Shown: positions 20,557 through 32,263 of the stretch, one piece after another
How the letters are laid out: each line of letters begins with the position of its first letter
Numbering within the stretch: position 1 is the first letter of the stretch
DNA from: Riptortus pedestris
Taxonomy: Eukaryota > Arthropoda > Insecta > Hemiptera > Alydidae
Length of the DNA: 64,000 bases
Assembly (NCBI GenBank): GCA_019009955.1
Contig: CM032230.1
Span: forward strand, 22,222,501-22,286,500
Direction of reading: 5' to 3'
The notes under the pieces: generated by a model
What the model was told of the DNA's origin: nothing
Databases searched by the model: none
What the model saw: only the letters and a program-made list of their open reading frames with translations
Translations under genes and position numbers: made by a program

Positions 20557-21013
20557 GTTAACGCCTTAGTGGTCGCAATTTTTGTTTAATCGTTACCAAA
20601 CTCGGTAATCAATTTTTTTATGTAAAAAGAAATATCAGGTTAGTCAATGGCTGAAATCGGAACAATGGGTTTACAAGGGGAATTTCGAACATTCGAAATA
20701 TCTCCGTTACTATACGTCGGATCGAAATATTGTACAGAACCAATCTTATTGCAAATGTAATACTCGATAAATGTTGCAATGTATGTTTTTCCTCTATCTT
20801 GATTATTAATCAAGACATTTCCATTTTTTTTTAGTTGTCGGTCTTCAGTAAACCCCCCACTCCTACACGTCATATAGACAGTAAGGTGTTATATTACGAA
20901 GCTCATTATTTGAAGCCTAAACACCAAATATTGTTCATGAACTTTTACGTCTAAAGGTAAACGCACATGGAAAAACTGCTTAGTTAACGGAACCCTTGAA
21001 TGACGGGCTTTAT
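20383..21013 (+). mobile_element. Family A, full-length but diverged
   Basis: 5' edge TTTTCAGCAGATTTCCTTG, TA tract 20522-20551, core, CAGTAAACCCCCCACTCC, then AAAACTGCTTAGTTAACG and TGACGGGCTTTATTTT. The 3' hairpin has lost pairing (AACGGAACCCTTGAATG). Confidence 0.8.
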
Positions 21014-21034
21014 TTTCTGTTTTGTTTTCCATAT

Positions 21035-21746
21035 TTTTAGCAGATTTCCCTTAAGGGAAATCAGCTATTGAGGTCGTACTCATGACGCGATTTTCGAAAA
21101 ATGTCTTCAAATGTCCATCGATCCCTACCCAGGAGATGACGAAAATGAGGTCCGTTCAAAACTATATATATATATATATATTTGTCTGTTACCACTCTAG
21201 CTGTCGCAATTTTTGTTTAATCGTCACCAAAATCGGTATTTAATCGCTTCATGTAAAAAGGAAGATCAAGTTCGTTAACGGCTGAAATCGGACCAGTGGG
21301 AGGGGGGGGGGGTTTAGAGGAGGAATTTTAAAAAATTCGAAATATCTCCGTTATTAAGCATCGGATCGAAAAATTGTATAAAACCAATCTTATTGCAACT
21401 TAAATTTACTATAAATATTGTTCTATACATTTATTGTGTATCTTGAATATTAACCGAGATATTTGCATTTGTATTTTGCGTGTGGTCACCAGTAGTAGGC
21501 TATGTTCGGACTTTCCGCCGAGAGCTCTGGCGGCCGTTTCTATAACTATTCGTCCCTCGTGAATAGGTTTAGAGGTTAGGTTAACTGTTTTTTGGGGCTA
21601 GAATCTACTGGGTTATTACGCACTAAATAATGTTTTAGGGTTAGAGGTTTATTACTACAACAGTTGTTATTAGGCAGATTTATCTATTGTAAAACTTCTC
21701 GTGGGAAATCTGTTTAGTTTACGCAGCCCCTGCGTGACGGACTTTT
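21035..21746 (+). mobile_element. Family A, full-length middle subfamily
   Basis: It runs from TTTTAGCAGATTTCCCTTAA to CTGCGTGACGGACTTTT (712 bp). The TA tract is short (21163-21182). The middle-subfamily block CGAGAGCTCTGGCGGCCG and GTCCCTCGTGAATAGG are present, and the 3' hairpin is perfect. Confidence 0.92.
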
Positions 21747-22326
21747 ATTTATATCTGTTCTTTCTTGAAGAGCAATATCGCATCTCAGCGACCGCTCCTC
21801 AATAAATATATATTATTATACAACAAATATTTTTCGTCTAGTTTTATTTCTTTAGTTTAGGACGAAATTGTTTTAGTAACGTTTCCTTCTCTAGGTGTCC
21901 TATATGTCCAGGGAACTTTATTAGTCCGACATTTAATTAAATGATTTATTTACCCTGATTTACATATATACATGGACTGGAGAAAAAGGTTGTCGATGGA
22001 CAGTCCCGTGGGAAATTCGCTCGTAGATTAGCCAGAGAGAGAGAGAGAGGGTTGTTGGAGAGTATTGAAAGGGGACTATCCCTGATAACAGTAATGAGAG
22101 ATAAGGGATAAAAAGCCCGGAGAGCTGTCCTCCCTACGACTCGAGTCCAGTCCTAATCACAACTCAAGACCACTAGAACCCATTCACTGGTCGTTTAATG
22201 AGCCAACTCCCCTTCTCACTCACTCCTCCTATTCATCATTATTCCTATTATATTCTCTTCATTATTTACATTCTATACAATTTGGAATAGTATAAAAAAA
22301 AATAAGCAGTCAGGGGACTGCCGGTA
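21747..22326. other. Unassigned, GA-rich in part
   Basis: A GA run at 22034-22049 lies in a slightly GC-richer stretch (21975-22200). No domain or repeat recognised. Confidence 0.35.
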
Positions 22327-22983
22327 GAAGTGAAAACTCCTTTAGCATTGATCGCTCAATTTTGGCATTGCTGAGAAATTTTTTTTACGAAGTCTTATTT
22401 TAAAAATATTTTTAGTTATTTATCAAATAGTAACAGTTATATTCTATTTTACATGAAAAAATGAAAATGACAAAAATAATAGTGAAAAAAAAAATTCCTT
22501 ACAAAAATAAGATAAGTACACTCAGAAAAATCAATTTCTATCCATAATTTCAACAACTCTTGCACCATCATCACTGCCAGCATCATCACCAATTTCTAAA
22601 AGTGATACGATCGGTATATGGTAGCTAAAGTAGGATACAAACAGTTTTGATTCGAATTTATTTAAATATCGGAATTTATTTAAATATTCGAATTTATTTA
22701 TTTAAATATTCGAATTTATTTAAACTTCGGATTAAAATATCTATGAAAGTAAAAATGGTAGATATATAGTATCTGTGAACGAAATGATGCTGGTTTTGTC
22801 CTCTTTAAAATGGTATGCGAACGAAAACTCTAGCTAATTTGGTTCAGGAGTTATGAAGAAAAGAAGCTCCTTTAGCTTTGAGTTGAGTACTAGCGGTGGC
22901 GGTGTCGCGATTTCATTCTTTTTTCCTCTCCCGCAAACGCTTCCTTACGGGGTGCACAACGTGCCTAAAGAAGTTTTCACTTC
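22327..22983. repeat. Candidate TIR element, 657 bp
   Basis: GAAGTGAAAACTCCTTTAG at the left end is matched by its inverted form CTAAAGAAGTTTTCACTTC at 22965-22983. An internal CTCCTTTAGC repeats the left motif at 22865. No target duplication is clear, and no transposase is visible. 22680-22740 has repeats of ATTTATTTAAATATTCG. Confidence 0.45.
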
Positions 22984-22993
22984 AAAAAATCAG

Positions 22994-23096
22994 TTAAGTC
23001 CGTCTGGAAGGGGCTGTGTAAAGTAAGCAGCTGTCCCACATTCTGGTATGAATACACAGTACTCTAAAACTTAAAGGAAATCTGCTAATAAAGGTG
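22994..23096 (-). mobile_element. Family A, miniature internally deleted copy
   Basis: The two ends, AAGTCCGTCTGGAAGGGGCTG and AAGGAAATCTGCT, are only about 100 bases apart; the whole core is gone. Confidence 0.6.
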
Positions 23097-23147
23097 TTAT
23101 ATCAAGAACCAGTTTATTATATGAGACATGCAAACACCTTGTTGAAA

Positions 23148-23513
23148 TGTCATAAATTAACATTTTCATTTGATCTATATAGCGTACTCGATATTTAACA
23201 CGAAAGGATCATATTTACTATTGGCTGCAATCGGACCTGGGGGTATTCGAAAATTCCTATTAGTCGGATCGTAAAATGACAGAACCAATTACGTTAAAAT
23301 ATTGATGGTCTATAATTTTTGTTTAATGCACTATTTCATAAGTCAAGTGTTAAGCGAGTTATTCGTGGTTTCTTGATTTCAGATTTTAGTACCCCTCCCC
23401 CTGTCTTTATACTAAATAGAAATTGAGAATTGTGATAAGATCGGAACGCAGTCATTATGTGGTAAATGTGCTTAGTTTATTCAGCCCCTACGTGACGGAT
23501 TTTTATATATTTT
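23148..23513 (+). mobile_element. Family A, diverged 3' half
   Basis: TACTCGATATTTAACACG, GGCTGCAATCGGACC, the variant box GCGAGTTATTCGTGG (as at 6380), and the 3' end GTGCTTAGTTTATTCAGCCC with CTACGTGACGGATTTTT. Confidence 0.65.
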
Positions 23514-23971
23514 TTTTTAATTTATTGTTTTTTTTTTTTTTAACTTTTTTTCCTGCTTTCAATATATTTTCATTCATATTACTTTCATTACCCTGATGAT
23601 TTCATAGGCTATGATTTCACGTTATTATTATAATCCTAAGGAAGATAAGTTATTAAGTAACGAGGCATTGACTAATATCAAATTAATAGATCTATTCAAT
23701 ACATACAATTTGATCTATATCGGTAATAAACGCGCTAACTCAACGAATGCCCTCTTCATTCATTATGGAGTTATCATCAGAGAGCGAAGAAATGGGAGTT
23801 CAAGAATAAACGCAAATAGTCTTAATTTTGCCATTCTAAGGACAGAGAAGAAAGAGAAATATTTGGAACATATAGGAATATTATAAGTCTTTCAAAGGGA
23901 ATAGTAGGAGATGAGACATTATAATTGCATGTTAAATATCATTTTATATTCACAACCGTTAAATAGTTCAC
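23514..23971. other. Unassigned, holds a 91-codon open frame
   Basis: The frame at 23611-23886 starts MISRYYYNPKEDKLL and ends KYLEHIGIL. It is not low-complexity, but I recognise no domain, and no upstream signals are evident. It may be chance or a remnant of an unknown element. Confidence 0.25.
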
Positions 23972-24567
23972 TTGAAAAAGGCCGGTCAAGCAAGGGCTGC
24001 GTAAACTAACCAGATTTTTCACGCGCACATACACGTGGTAAAACACACTTGTGGGTGTATGTGGGTATAAAACAATAGTGATATCACCTCATTACGTCAT
24101 TTCTCTATTTCTACGTAATAAAAAAGAGGCTTCAAATCAAGTGATGGCTCATTATAGAGTAAGTATAGTTTATTTGACATGAGTAGGAGTGGGGGTTTAC
24201 CGAAGGCAGAAAACTAAATAAATCTAAATATCTCGGTTAATATCAAAGATTGAGAATAAATATATATAGCAAAATTTATAGAAAATTTAATTTGCAATAA
24301 GATTGATTCTATACAATTTTTCTATCCAACTTATTATAACAAATCCCATTTCAGCCAATAAAGTTTTGCATGAAGCGCCTATATATTGTTTGGTAACTAT
24401 AAAAAAAAAACTTGCGACGGCTAGAGCAGTAATAGACGTGTGTGTGAGCGCGCGCGTGTGTAAATATATACTCGTCTACAGTTTTGAACGGACCTCATTT
24501 TCCTCATCTACTAGGAAATTTTATGGAAATTTAAAATTCAGACAAAACATTTTAAGGGATTAAGCAG
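23972..24567 (-). mobile_element. Family A, diverged, short tract
   Basis: The 3' edge reads GGCCGGTCAAGCAAGGGCTG. The long-subfamily GAGTAGGAGTGGGGGTTTAC and core follow. The microsatellite is a GTGTGTGAGCGCGCGCGTGT run at 24438-24460, not TA. Confidence 0.7.
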
Positions 24568-24583
24568 TATCAAGTGAGAAATA

Positions 24584-24632
24584 AAAAACCTCAACGCAAG
24601 ACTGCATTAATTAAGCAGATTTCCCAAGGGCA
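24584..24632 (-). mobile_element. Family A, solo 3' end
   Basis: AACGCAAGACTGCATTAATT and AAGCAGATTTCCC only, directly after the previous copy's decayed 5' end. Confidence 0.55.
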
Positions 24633-25405
24633 TAATTGGTCTCACTGAAATTCAATAAACATTAATAATTTACTAATTCTTAAAATACCAAAGAAATTAA
24701 AAATCCAATACTAAAGAGAATTGGAAAAATTGACGAATACAAGAAAGATAAGAACACGATCTATGAAATAACTTGTAAAACCTAATGATTTTATTAATCG
24801 GTGTCAATCATATTCAACAAAACATACATTAAGAATTAAGAACTTGTGAGAAATTTTTAAAAAATCTCTTAGGAATATGTGAATCAGAAAAGGGAAGAAT
24901 ACAAGAAAGATGCTGAAACGATCTAAGAAATAACTACTGAGAAATGTAAATGACTTTGCCTAAATCAATGGTTTTACCCTTTGAATATTGGTTCATCTCC
25001 AGCTAAGTAATGGGGTGTTTTCTTACCTCCAGCCCTAAGGCTAAGGGCCTGCTTTTCCTTTTTATAATAAAAAGCCAGCAACAACTTCATTCAGTCAATG
25101 AAATATCCTCCTTAAAATTTTAAAATTACTTTCCAACAAGGGCGAAGGAGGTTAAGAGTTAAATTAAATGAAAAAAGAAAGCGGTCCAAGCCGAGATATA
25201 TCTTGAGAAATATAAATGAGGTTTAGATCTTTCTTAGAGTTTCAGATTTATGGTGAATAGAATTTTAAAATAATGAGCGACTAGAGTGAAGAAAACAAAT
25301 CAGGAAAGATAATACTTTCATCTAGAATACAAAAGTGTGATAAATTAAAATCATTCATTAGTTTTAAAATTTGAAAAAAATTAAAAATAATTCATTAACG
25401 TTTAC

Positions 25406-25443
<38 letters not shown>

Positions 25444-25664
25444 TATATATATATATATATAAACACAGTGATATTTCCCTTCGGTAACCCAATGTATTAT
25501 GAAAAGCTTTAATATAATACACGCACGTCGTGTGATGATGTAATCAATAAATATGTTATATATTTGACTGGAAAACGTTTATTTTAATTGCGAAATTTGG
25601 AGTGATTTTTCTTCAATTAACCAATATATGAGACCAACAAAAATGAGAAACCTCAAATAATTAT
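24633..25664. other. Unassigned, with weak 40-bp repeats and TA tract
   Basis: ACAAGAAAGAT-AACGATCT-GAAATAACT-like segments occur at about 24740 and 24900, with a weaker one at 25170. A TA tract lies at 25410-25460. No protein or known repeat. Confidence 0.35.
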
Positions 25665-25719
25665 AAATCCTCCCCCACTGGTCCAATTTCACTTTTAACG
25701 AATTTGATTTCATAAACCG

Positions 25720-25784
<65 letters not shown>

Positions 25785-25791
25785 TTATGGG

Positions 25792-25823
<32 letters not shown>

Positions 25824-25950
25824 AACGGACCTCATTTTCGTCATCTACTAGGGGGATGACCGATGGACATTTGAAGAAAAAATTCGAAAATAGCGTCTCG
25901 AGTTCAACCTACAGGCTGATTTCCCTTAAGAGAAATCTGCTTAAAATATG
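25665..25950 (-). mobile_element. Family A, 5' half with TA and GA tracts
   Basis: The C-rich block and TTTAACGAATTTGATTTC are followed by TA (25723-25780) and GA (25792-25819) runs, then TTTGAACGGACCTCATTTTC and an intact 5' palindrome edge (CTTAAGAGAAATCTGCTTAA). Confidence 0.75.
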
Positions 25951-26073
25951 TAATATGAAAATAATAATAGCATAATCTGGTATGAGGTGAGCATCATATG
26001 TAGCAGTTTATATTTTATGTATTAGTAATTCATATACATATCTATTGTATATACCTAGTAATACATAACACCT

Positions 26074-26166
26074 TTTAGCAGATTTCCCTTAAGGGAAATC
26101 AGCTATTGAGGTCATACTCATGACGTAATTTCGAAATTTTTCTTAAAATGTCCATCAATCCTATAT
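26074..26166 (+). mobile_element. Family A, 5' end only
   Basis: A perfect 5' palindrome followed by GGTCATACTCATGACG, breaking off at TCCATCAATCCTA. Confidence 0.8.
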
Positions 26167-26356
26167 AAATATTTTATTTGCGATAATTTATTACAATTCA
26201 TCAAATACTCCATTAACAAATACATTACAACCATAAACAAAATAACACATATAAGCAGCGTCTATACATTTAGGCTCGCTACACCCTTAAGATTGACCAC
26301 ATGGGTCAAAATGCTTTCTCTTCTCATACTACTCTTTTCTCATACTTCAAATTTAT

Positions 26357-26493
26357 TAGCAGATTCCCCTTAGGGGAAATCATCTATTGAGGTTGCACTC
26401 ATGACGGCATTTTCGAAATTTTTCTTCAAATGTCCATCGATCCTACCTAGAAGATGACGAAAATGAGGTCCGTTCAAAACTGTATGTTTGTGC

Positions 26494-26563
<70 letters not shown>

Positions 26564-26934
26564 GTCTTGGTACCGCTCTAGAAGTCACAATTTTTGTTTG
26601 ATCGTTACCAAACTCGATATTTAGTCGTTTTATGTAAAAAGAAAGACCAAGTTCGTTAACGGCTGATATCGGGCCAGTGGGAGGCGGGGGGTTTAGAGGG
26701 GGATGATTTTCGAAAATTAAAAATATCTCCGTTACTATACATCGGATCGAGAAATTGTACAGAATAAATCTTATTGCAAATAAAAATTTACTATAAATAT
26801 TGTTATATACATTTATTCTCTATCTTGAATATTAACCGAGATATTTGCATTTTTATTATATCTGGTCGGCTAACGGACGACTGGCTTTCCCGCCACTCTG
26901 CTTAGTTTACGCAGCACCTGCGTGACGGACTTTT
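26357..26934 (+). mobile_element. Family A, full-length short subfamily
   Basis: The 5' edge is AGCAGATTCCCCTTAGGGG, where both halves of the palindrome carry matching changes. The TA tract is at 26499-26562. The 3' hairpin ACGCAG-CAC-CTGCGT is intact. A deletion joins CTTTCCCGCCA to CTCTGCTTAGTTTACG, removing the inner part of the inverted arm. Confidence 0.9.
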
Positions 26935-27248
26935 GTATATACCTAGTAATTCATATACATACCACATGAAACAAACATGATAGCTAATGATAAGAATCTT
27001 CCGATATGGGAATAGTATTATAAGTACCAGTAGTATTATACATAATTGTTCATATTACTAACACATGCACATACCTATCTGTCTACTCATAATAGTACCC
27101 CTCGAAATGATATATATGATAAACATCGTCCATTATGGGTAATATTTTATGTAGCAGAGTATATTAGAGACGTTTCCCTTTTCATTTTACTACCACAAGA
27201 AATGATGACTACCTTCAGCCAGACATCGTATTTTCATATTACGAAATT
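26935..27248. other. Unassigned stretch
   Basis: A 70-codon open frame at 27046-27258 has no motif I recognise. Nothing else seen. Confidence 0.3.
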
Positions 27249-27390
27249 TATTTATTAACTTCCACTTTTTGCTACTACGGGTAATTGGGGCGGTTTACCT
27301 ACAGGCTAACGTACTTCTCCAGCCAGGATGTGACTAAGGAGGAATGAGTTCTTCACTAAATAAATTATTGGCCAGATGAGAATTGAACAG
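27249..27390 (-). mobile_element. tRNA-derived SINE, old head-less copy
   Basis: The tail and body (AAAAAGTGGAAGTTAATAAA, GTAGGTAAACCG, ATCCTGGCTGGAGAAG on minus) are recognisable but heavily mutated; it ends in a T9 run at 27391. Confidence 0.65.
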
Positions 27391-28964
27391 TTTTTTTTTT
27401 AAACATTTTAGGGAACTTACTAGCTTATAATAATTAAAACGTATAAATATTACAAGCAGAAAAGTGGTAATAATAGGGGCGTTAACTTGACTTTAGTCTT
27501 AGATTAACAGGCCTTAATTCGTTTTTCATTTTTGAATAAAATGTGTTTAGTTTGTTTGTGGACGTACCACCTCTGTTTACCATAATTGCCTATTTGAATG
27601 AAGAGTGGGCTACTTTTGTGTTAAAACACTACTAGCACACGCGAATTATCTCCTCGTAGTTCCATATGAAATGAATTCACGGAAAGCATCAGCCAGCAAG
27701 TATTATTTAAACAAATATACCTACTCAGAATATACCTCAAGAAATTATGACTATTGAGAATCATCAGCCAATATGATCATCATATGTATCATATATGTAT
27801 ATGTAATATTGTGTAGGTATTTGCGTATAAACCATTAGCCTTAGTAGCACTATGTGGACTAGGATAAAAATGAAATGTAGTAACATCATAAAGTAGTGTC
27901 ATGATACACACACACAATATCATAATCCCGTAAATTAAAGCATGCAGTAACATCATGGGATATTAGTAGAATCTCCTTAAAATTTATTATTCATCATGAA
28001 AAATACAAATATTTTGTCACTTTTCGCAATTCACATATAACCTTTAAAAAAATGAGATTAATTCCGAAAATGATTCAAAGAGGTGTAAATTTAATTTTTT
28101 AGTTAATTATTTCAAATTCATTTTTCACGTATTCACATACATTCAAAACAAGTTTACGTTAGAGTCCTTGAACAACAACCTTGAAAGGGGCCGATTTTTT
28201 TACTCATTTATAAAGATACGAGAAAGTTTGTAGAAATTAAGGAATAATTACAACAAGTGAGCAAAGTAATTAAACGACAAAAATAATTCATGGAATAGAA
28301 CATTTCAGTAATAAATGAAGCTCTGCAGTGATGTAGCTGATAAGCAAGTGGTCCCATACATCATGGAAAGGAAATACAGTGAATTGCCCAGAACCTAAAA
28401 AATAAAAAATGGAAACTTCCGAATTTTCCATCCGGGACAAAAATATTACTTCTTATTAAAAAGTGTAGAATTGTTTTTGGAGGGGAGAGGGACTAGGCGT
28501 GCCATTGTTAAATTAAAAAGGGAGAGAACTGACTAAAATATACAGCAATAAATATTCACCGGATGGGACGCTATCTACAGGGCCTTTCTACCCCTACGCC
28601 TTATCCATCTCTCATTTTACCAACTACTTCTCTTTATAAACAGATTATCTATTTTTGTTGAGTTTTCAGATGAAACCCTTACAAAATCACATAACATAGT
28701 GTTACGCCTTATACATCTCCGAATTTACTTTCTTCCCTTTAGATTTTTTATTTCATGCTGCACCTTAGATTAATTTCATGAACGAGAAAGTAAAGCCAGT
28801 TATTTTCCATTATTACTTACTGTTTCTACACTTTATAAAAAAATTAAACATTTTTAAAAAGGTCTCAAGTGAAAACCTTTCGAAAAAGCCTTATCCATCT
28901 TCCATTTATACTATTTCTTCTCCATATAAAAAGGTTATCTAGTCTCACATGAAACCTTTATATA
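27391..28964. other. Largely unique AT-rich DNA
   Basis: This is the longest stretch free of family A. 28485-28580 (GTGCCATTGTTAAATTAAAA, AATATTCACCGGATGGG) has a diverged partner at 33593-33695. No open frame or domain recognised. Confidence 0.45.
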
Positions 28965-29432
28965 GACCAACTATATTTGGTATTTAACCTTAGAATGAAG
29001 TGATTAATGACAGCTTATTAAGAATATGGCATGAGTAGTATGCCATTCCAATACATGTATTGAAAATTTGTATGGAACGAATCATATGACAAAGTAATAT
29101 GTTATATACAATAACAACATTTATAGCACATTACTTTGCCATATGATTTGTTCCATACAATCTTTCGATACGGCGCATAATAACGGATAAATTAAAGATA
29201 AATAAAGAATCACGCAATTCCCCTCCTCCTACTGGTCGGATTTCAGCCATTAGTATTACATATAACGTTTAAATATCCAGTATGGAATTGATTAAAAAAA
29301 ATTGTGACCTCTAGAGCGTTAACACACATATATAAAATTTGGAACCAACCTCATCTACTGGGTAGAATCAATGGACATTTGAAGAAATGTTTCGAAAATC
29401 GCGTCATGAGTACGACCTCAAAACTGATCCCC
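28965..29432 (-). mobile_element. Family A, long subfamily, with internal hairpin
   Basis: Starts at ACTATATTTGGTATTTAACC and ends at GTACGACCTCAAAACTG. The normally single TTGGTTCTATACAAT segment is present as an inverted pair (29069-29103 and 29130-29162), making a near-perfect 33-35-base stem. The TA tract is only four units. Confidence 0.75.
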
Positions 29433-29848
29433 CCCCCCAAAAAAACCCAATTCTCATCTGAGCTCAAGCATATACAAATATAATAAAATATGAATTTTAT
29501 TAGTTTTGAATGAAGAATTAAATTTCAAGTACTGAAATATTACTGTAATATAAAAGTTCTTTTTATTCTGGGCCCAAGATTCAAATATTCTTCAAGGTTT
29601 AACTCCTTTTACTCAGAATATCTTTCGTGGCCTATATATCACCTCTCCAAGGGCCGTATATCATCATATATATCGTTAAATCCATATATCTCCACTTGAA
29701 AAACCATCCGTTTCTACAAATAATATTTATTTATAAAATTCACAATATACAGTTAAATTAAAACATTTTATGTGGTGGCTAAATTTCTGAAATCGGTTAG
29801 TTTGCGTCATACAAAAGTTATGATTCTGTTAATGTAACACAATTATTT
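29433..29848. other. Unassigned AT-rich stretch
   Basis: C10/A6 run at 29429-29446; otherwise no feature. Confidence 0.3.
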
Positions 29849-29890
29849 TTGGGGATTTTATTTATTAATGGTATTATTAATAGAAAAAAA

Positions 29891-30073
29891 ATGAACACGG
29901 AAGATGAGATAAAAGGCTTCAAAGCATGTATGGCAATTTTGAATGAAGTTTTTGTGGAGGAGAATATTAATTTGCAGGGTATTCAAGAAAAAACTAGATT
30001 GTTATTTGTATTAAAGCAGTTGCAAAAACCAAAAAAAAAAAATTTCGATAGGCATATGATTCACGAACCTTAA
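29891..30073 (+). CDS. Unrecognised short open frame, possible exon remnant
   Basis: An ATG at 29891 (or in frame at 29849) gives about 60 residues starting MNTEDEIKGFKACMAILNEV and containing an EKTRLLFVLKQLQ helix. It ends FDRHMIHEP before TAA. The composition is balanced, charged and helical, unlike the surrounding repeat translations, so it may come from a real protein. I recognise no family. No splice or promoter signals are convincing. It could equally be a chance frame. Confidence 0.25.
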   Translation: MNTEDEIKGFKACMAILNEVFVEENINLQGIQEKTRLLFVLKQLQKPKKKNFDRHMIHEP

Positions 30074-30204
30074 ACTCTGAAGACACAACACGTTTGGGTC
30101 AGATGGGAAAGTGTGTAATTGTATACTCATACATATAATAATCTTCTCAAAAATAATAAATAAGCTATTAATTAATTACCTTCAGCATCGAGTCGAGTTG
30201 TACT

Positions 30205-30725
30205 TTAGCAGATTTCCTTTAAGGGAAATCAGATATTGAGGTTGTACTCATGACGCGATTTTTGACAAATGTCCTCCTCAAATGTCCTTCGATCCTACCC
30301 AGAAGAAAATGAGGTCCGTTCAAAATTATTTGTCTGATACCGCTCTAGCAGTTGCAATATTTGTCACATGGTTACTGAACTCGATATATAATCGTTTAAT
30401 GTATACAAAAAAAAGAGTAGGAAAAGGGGAGGGCGGCTAGGGGGAGGGGGGAGAATATTGAAAATTCGAAGTCTCCGTTATTATAAGTCGGATCGAAAAA
30501 ATGTAATCTTATTGCAAATAAATTTACATTGTTTTATACATTTGTTCTCTATATATTCTCCATATCATGAATATTAATATGTGACATGTGGGCGCTTAGT
30601 AAACCCCCACATGTCACATTAACACTAAGCTGTTACATCATAAAACACTTCATTCCAAGATTAAAAACCAAATGTGGTTTACATTTAACCATTACTTTTG
30701 GAAATAAGTGCAAAAATGTGAGGAC
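30205..30725 (+). mobile_element. Family A, TA tract lost, internal hairpin
   Basis: The 5' palindrome is present (AGCAGATTTCCTTTAAGGG). GTCCGTTCAAAATTAT joins TTTGTCTGATACCGCTC without TA repeats. At 30572-30623 ATGTGACATGTGGG and CCCCACATGTCACAT form an inverted repeat. The 3' hairpin end is absent. Confidence 0.75.
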
Positions 30726-30956
30726 TTCCTCAATTAAGAGTTTTCCTTCTTCACTCGAAAATGTTTATATTATTCTGTACCGTATTATCTATTCCACCTA
30801 ACACTAAAAGCCGCATTTGCTATTTGTTAAAATTGGGAGTGGAATACTTGGGAATTCTAAACTTAAAAATATTTCCGTTATTATAAATCGATTCGTAAAA
30901 TGTTATATCACCGATCTCGTTAAACTGTGGATGTTCTAAAATTATTATTCTATGCA
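30726..30956 (+). mobile_element. Family A-related remnant
   Basis: AAATATTTCCGTTATTATAA and ATCGATTCGTAAAATG are the only clear core landmarks (30866-30903). Confidence 0.45.
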
Positions 30957-31077
30957 TTTTAGCAGATTTCTTTAAGGGAAATCAGCTATTGAGGTCGTAC
31001 TCATGATGCGAGTTTCGAAAAATTTCTTCAAATGTCCATCGATCCTACCCAGGAGATAACGAAAATGAGGTCCGTTC

Positions 31078-31131
<54 letters not shown>

Positions 31132-31687
31132 CTGTTAACGCTCTAGCGATCGCAATTTTTGTTTGATCGTTACCAAACTCGGAATTTAATCGTTTTATGT
31201 AAAAAGGAAGATCAAGTTCGTTAATGGCTGAAATCGGTCCAGAGGGAGGGGGGGTGGGGTTTGGAGGGGGGATTTTTGAAAATTCAAAATATCTCCGTTA
31301 TTATGCGTCGGATCGAAAAATTGTATAAAATAAATCTTATTGCAAATTAAACTTATTATAAATATTATTTTATACATTTTTCCTGTATCTTGAATATTAA
31401 CCGAGATATTTGCATTTGTATTCCGCGTGTGGTCGCCAGTAGGCTATGTTCGGACTTTCCGCCGAGAGCTCTGGCGGCCGTTTCCATAACTATTCGTCCC
31501 TCGTGAATAGGTTTAGAGGTTAGGTTAACTGTTTTTTCAGGCTAGAAACTACTGGGTTATTACGCCCTAAATAGTGTTTTAGGTTTAGAGGTTTCATACT
31601 ACTACAGTTGTTAGGCAGATTTCTCTATTGTAAAACTTCACGTGGGAGATCTGCTTAGTTTACGCAGCCCCTGCGTGACGGACTTTT
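30957..31687 (+). mobile_element. Family A, full-length middle subfamily
   Basis: Runs from TTTTAGCAGATTTCTTTAAG to TGCGTGACGGACTTTTTT (731 bp) with TA tract 31083-31127, core, GAGAGCTCTGGCGGCCG, and a perfect 3' hairpin. It is very similar to 21035-21746. Confidence 0.92.
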
Positions 31688-31813
31688 TTGTAACTTAAGT
31701 TTAAAGCGAGATATTCAAGCTTTGTTGTTTAGAGTGCTGAGAGATCACAAGTGTGTTATACCAGCACGTGGAAAATCCGCTTTGTTAACACAGCCCCTGC
31801 GGGACGGACTTTG
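31688..31813 (+). mobile_element. Family A, second 3' end in tandem
   Basis: A diverged 3' end (CACGTGGAAAATCCGCTTTG, ACACAG-CCC-CTGCGG, GACGGACTTTG) follows the preceding complete 3' end after about 60 bases. Confidence 0.7.
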
Positions 31814-32263
31814 TAGATGTTGATGGTGAGGAAAAAAACATATTTTTAAAAATACTTTGTGCTATGCAAGAGATAAAGTCTTTCAATAAGTCTTGTTAAC
31901 TGTACATGTAACACATATTTCATAGTGTGTATTCATTTAAAAAGGGGTTCTTGGCTACAAAGATATTTGATAGTCGCTGGGATAAAAACGTTATTAACAA
32001 TTTTAAAACTGTTCCCTAAAAAAAGAAACGATTAGGAAAACTGGTAAAATATAATTAGAGGGTGTGAACAGAGTTAAATAATTACATTTAAACTGAACAG
32101 TAACAGAATTGGCCAACCAATGTGGTTATGGGTAATGCAAATCAAGAGACAATAATACATAGAAATACAACGTATGATCAAGATGCCACAATGCATTGAT
32201 TGATTCTAGTTTAGTGATTGAAGTAAATGAGGGGGAAAAGGAAAAAAATACTCTGTTTGATTT
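31814..32263. other. Unassigned AT-rich stretch
   Basis: No repeat family or domain recognised. Confidence 0.3.
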
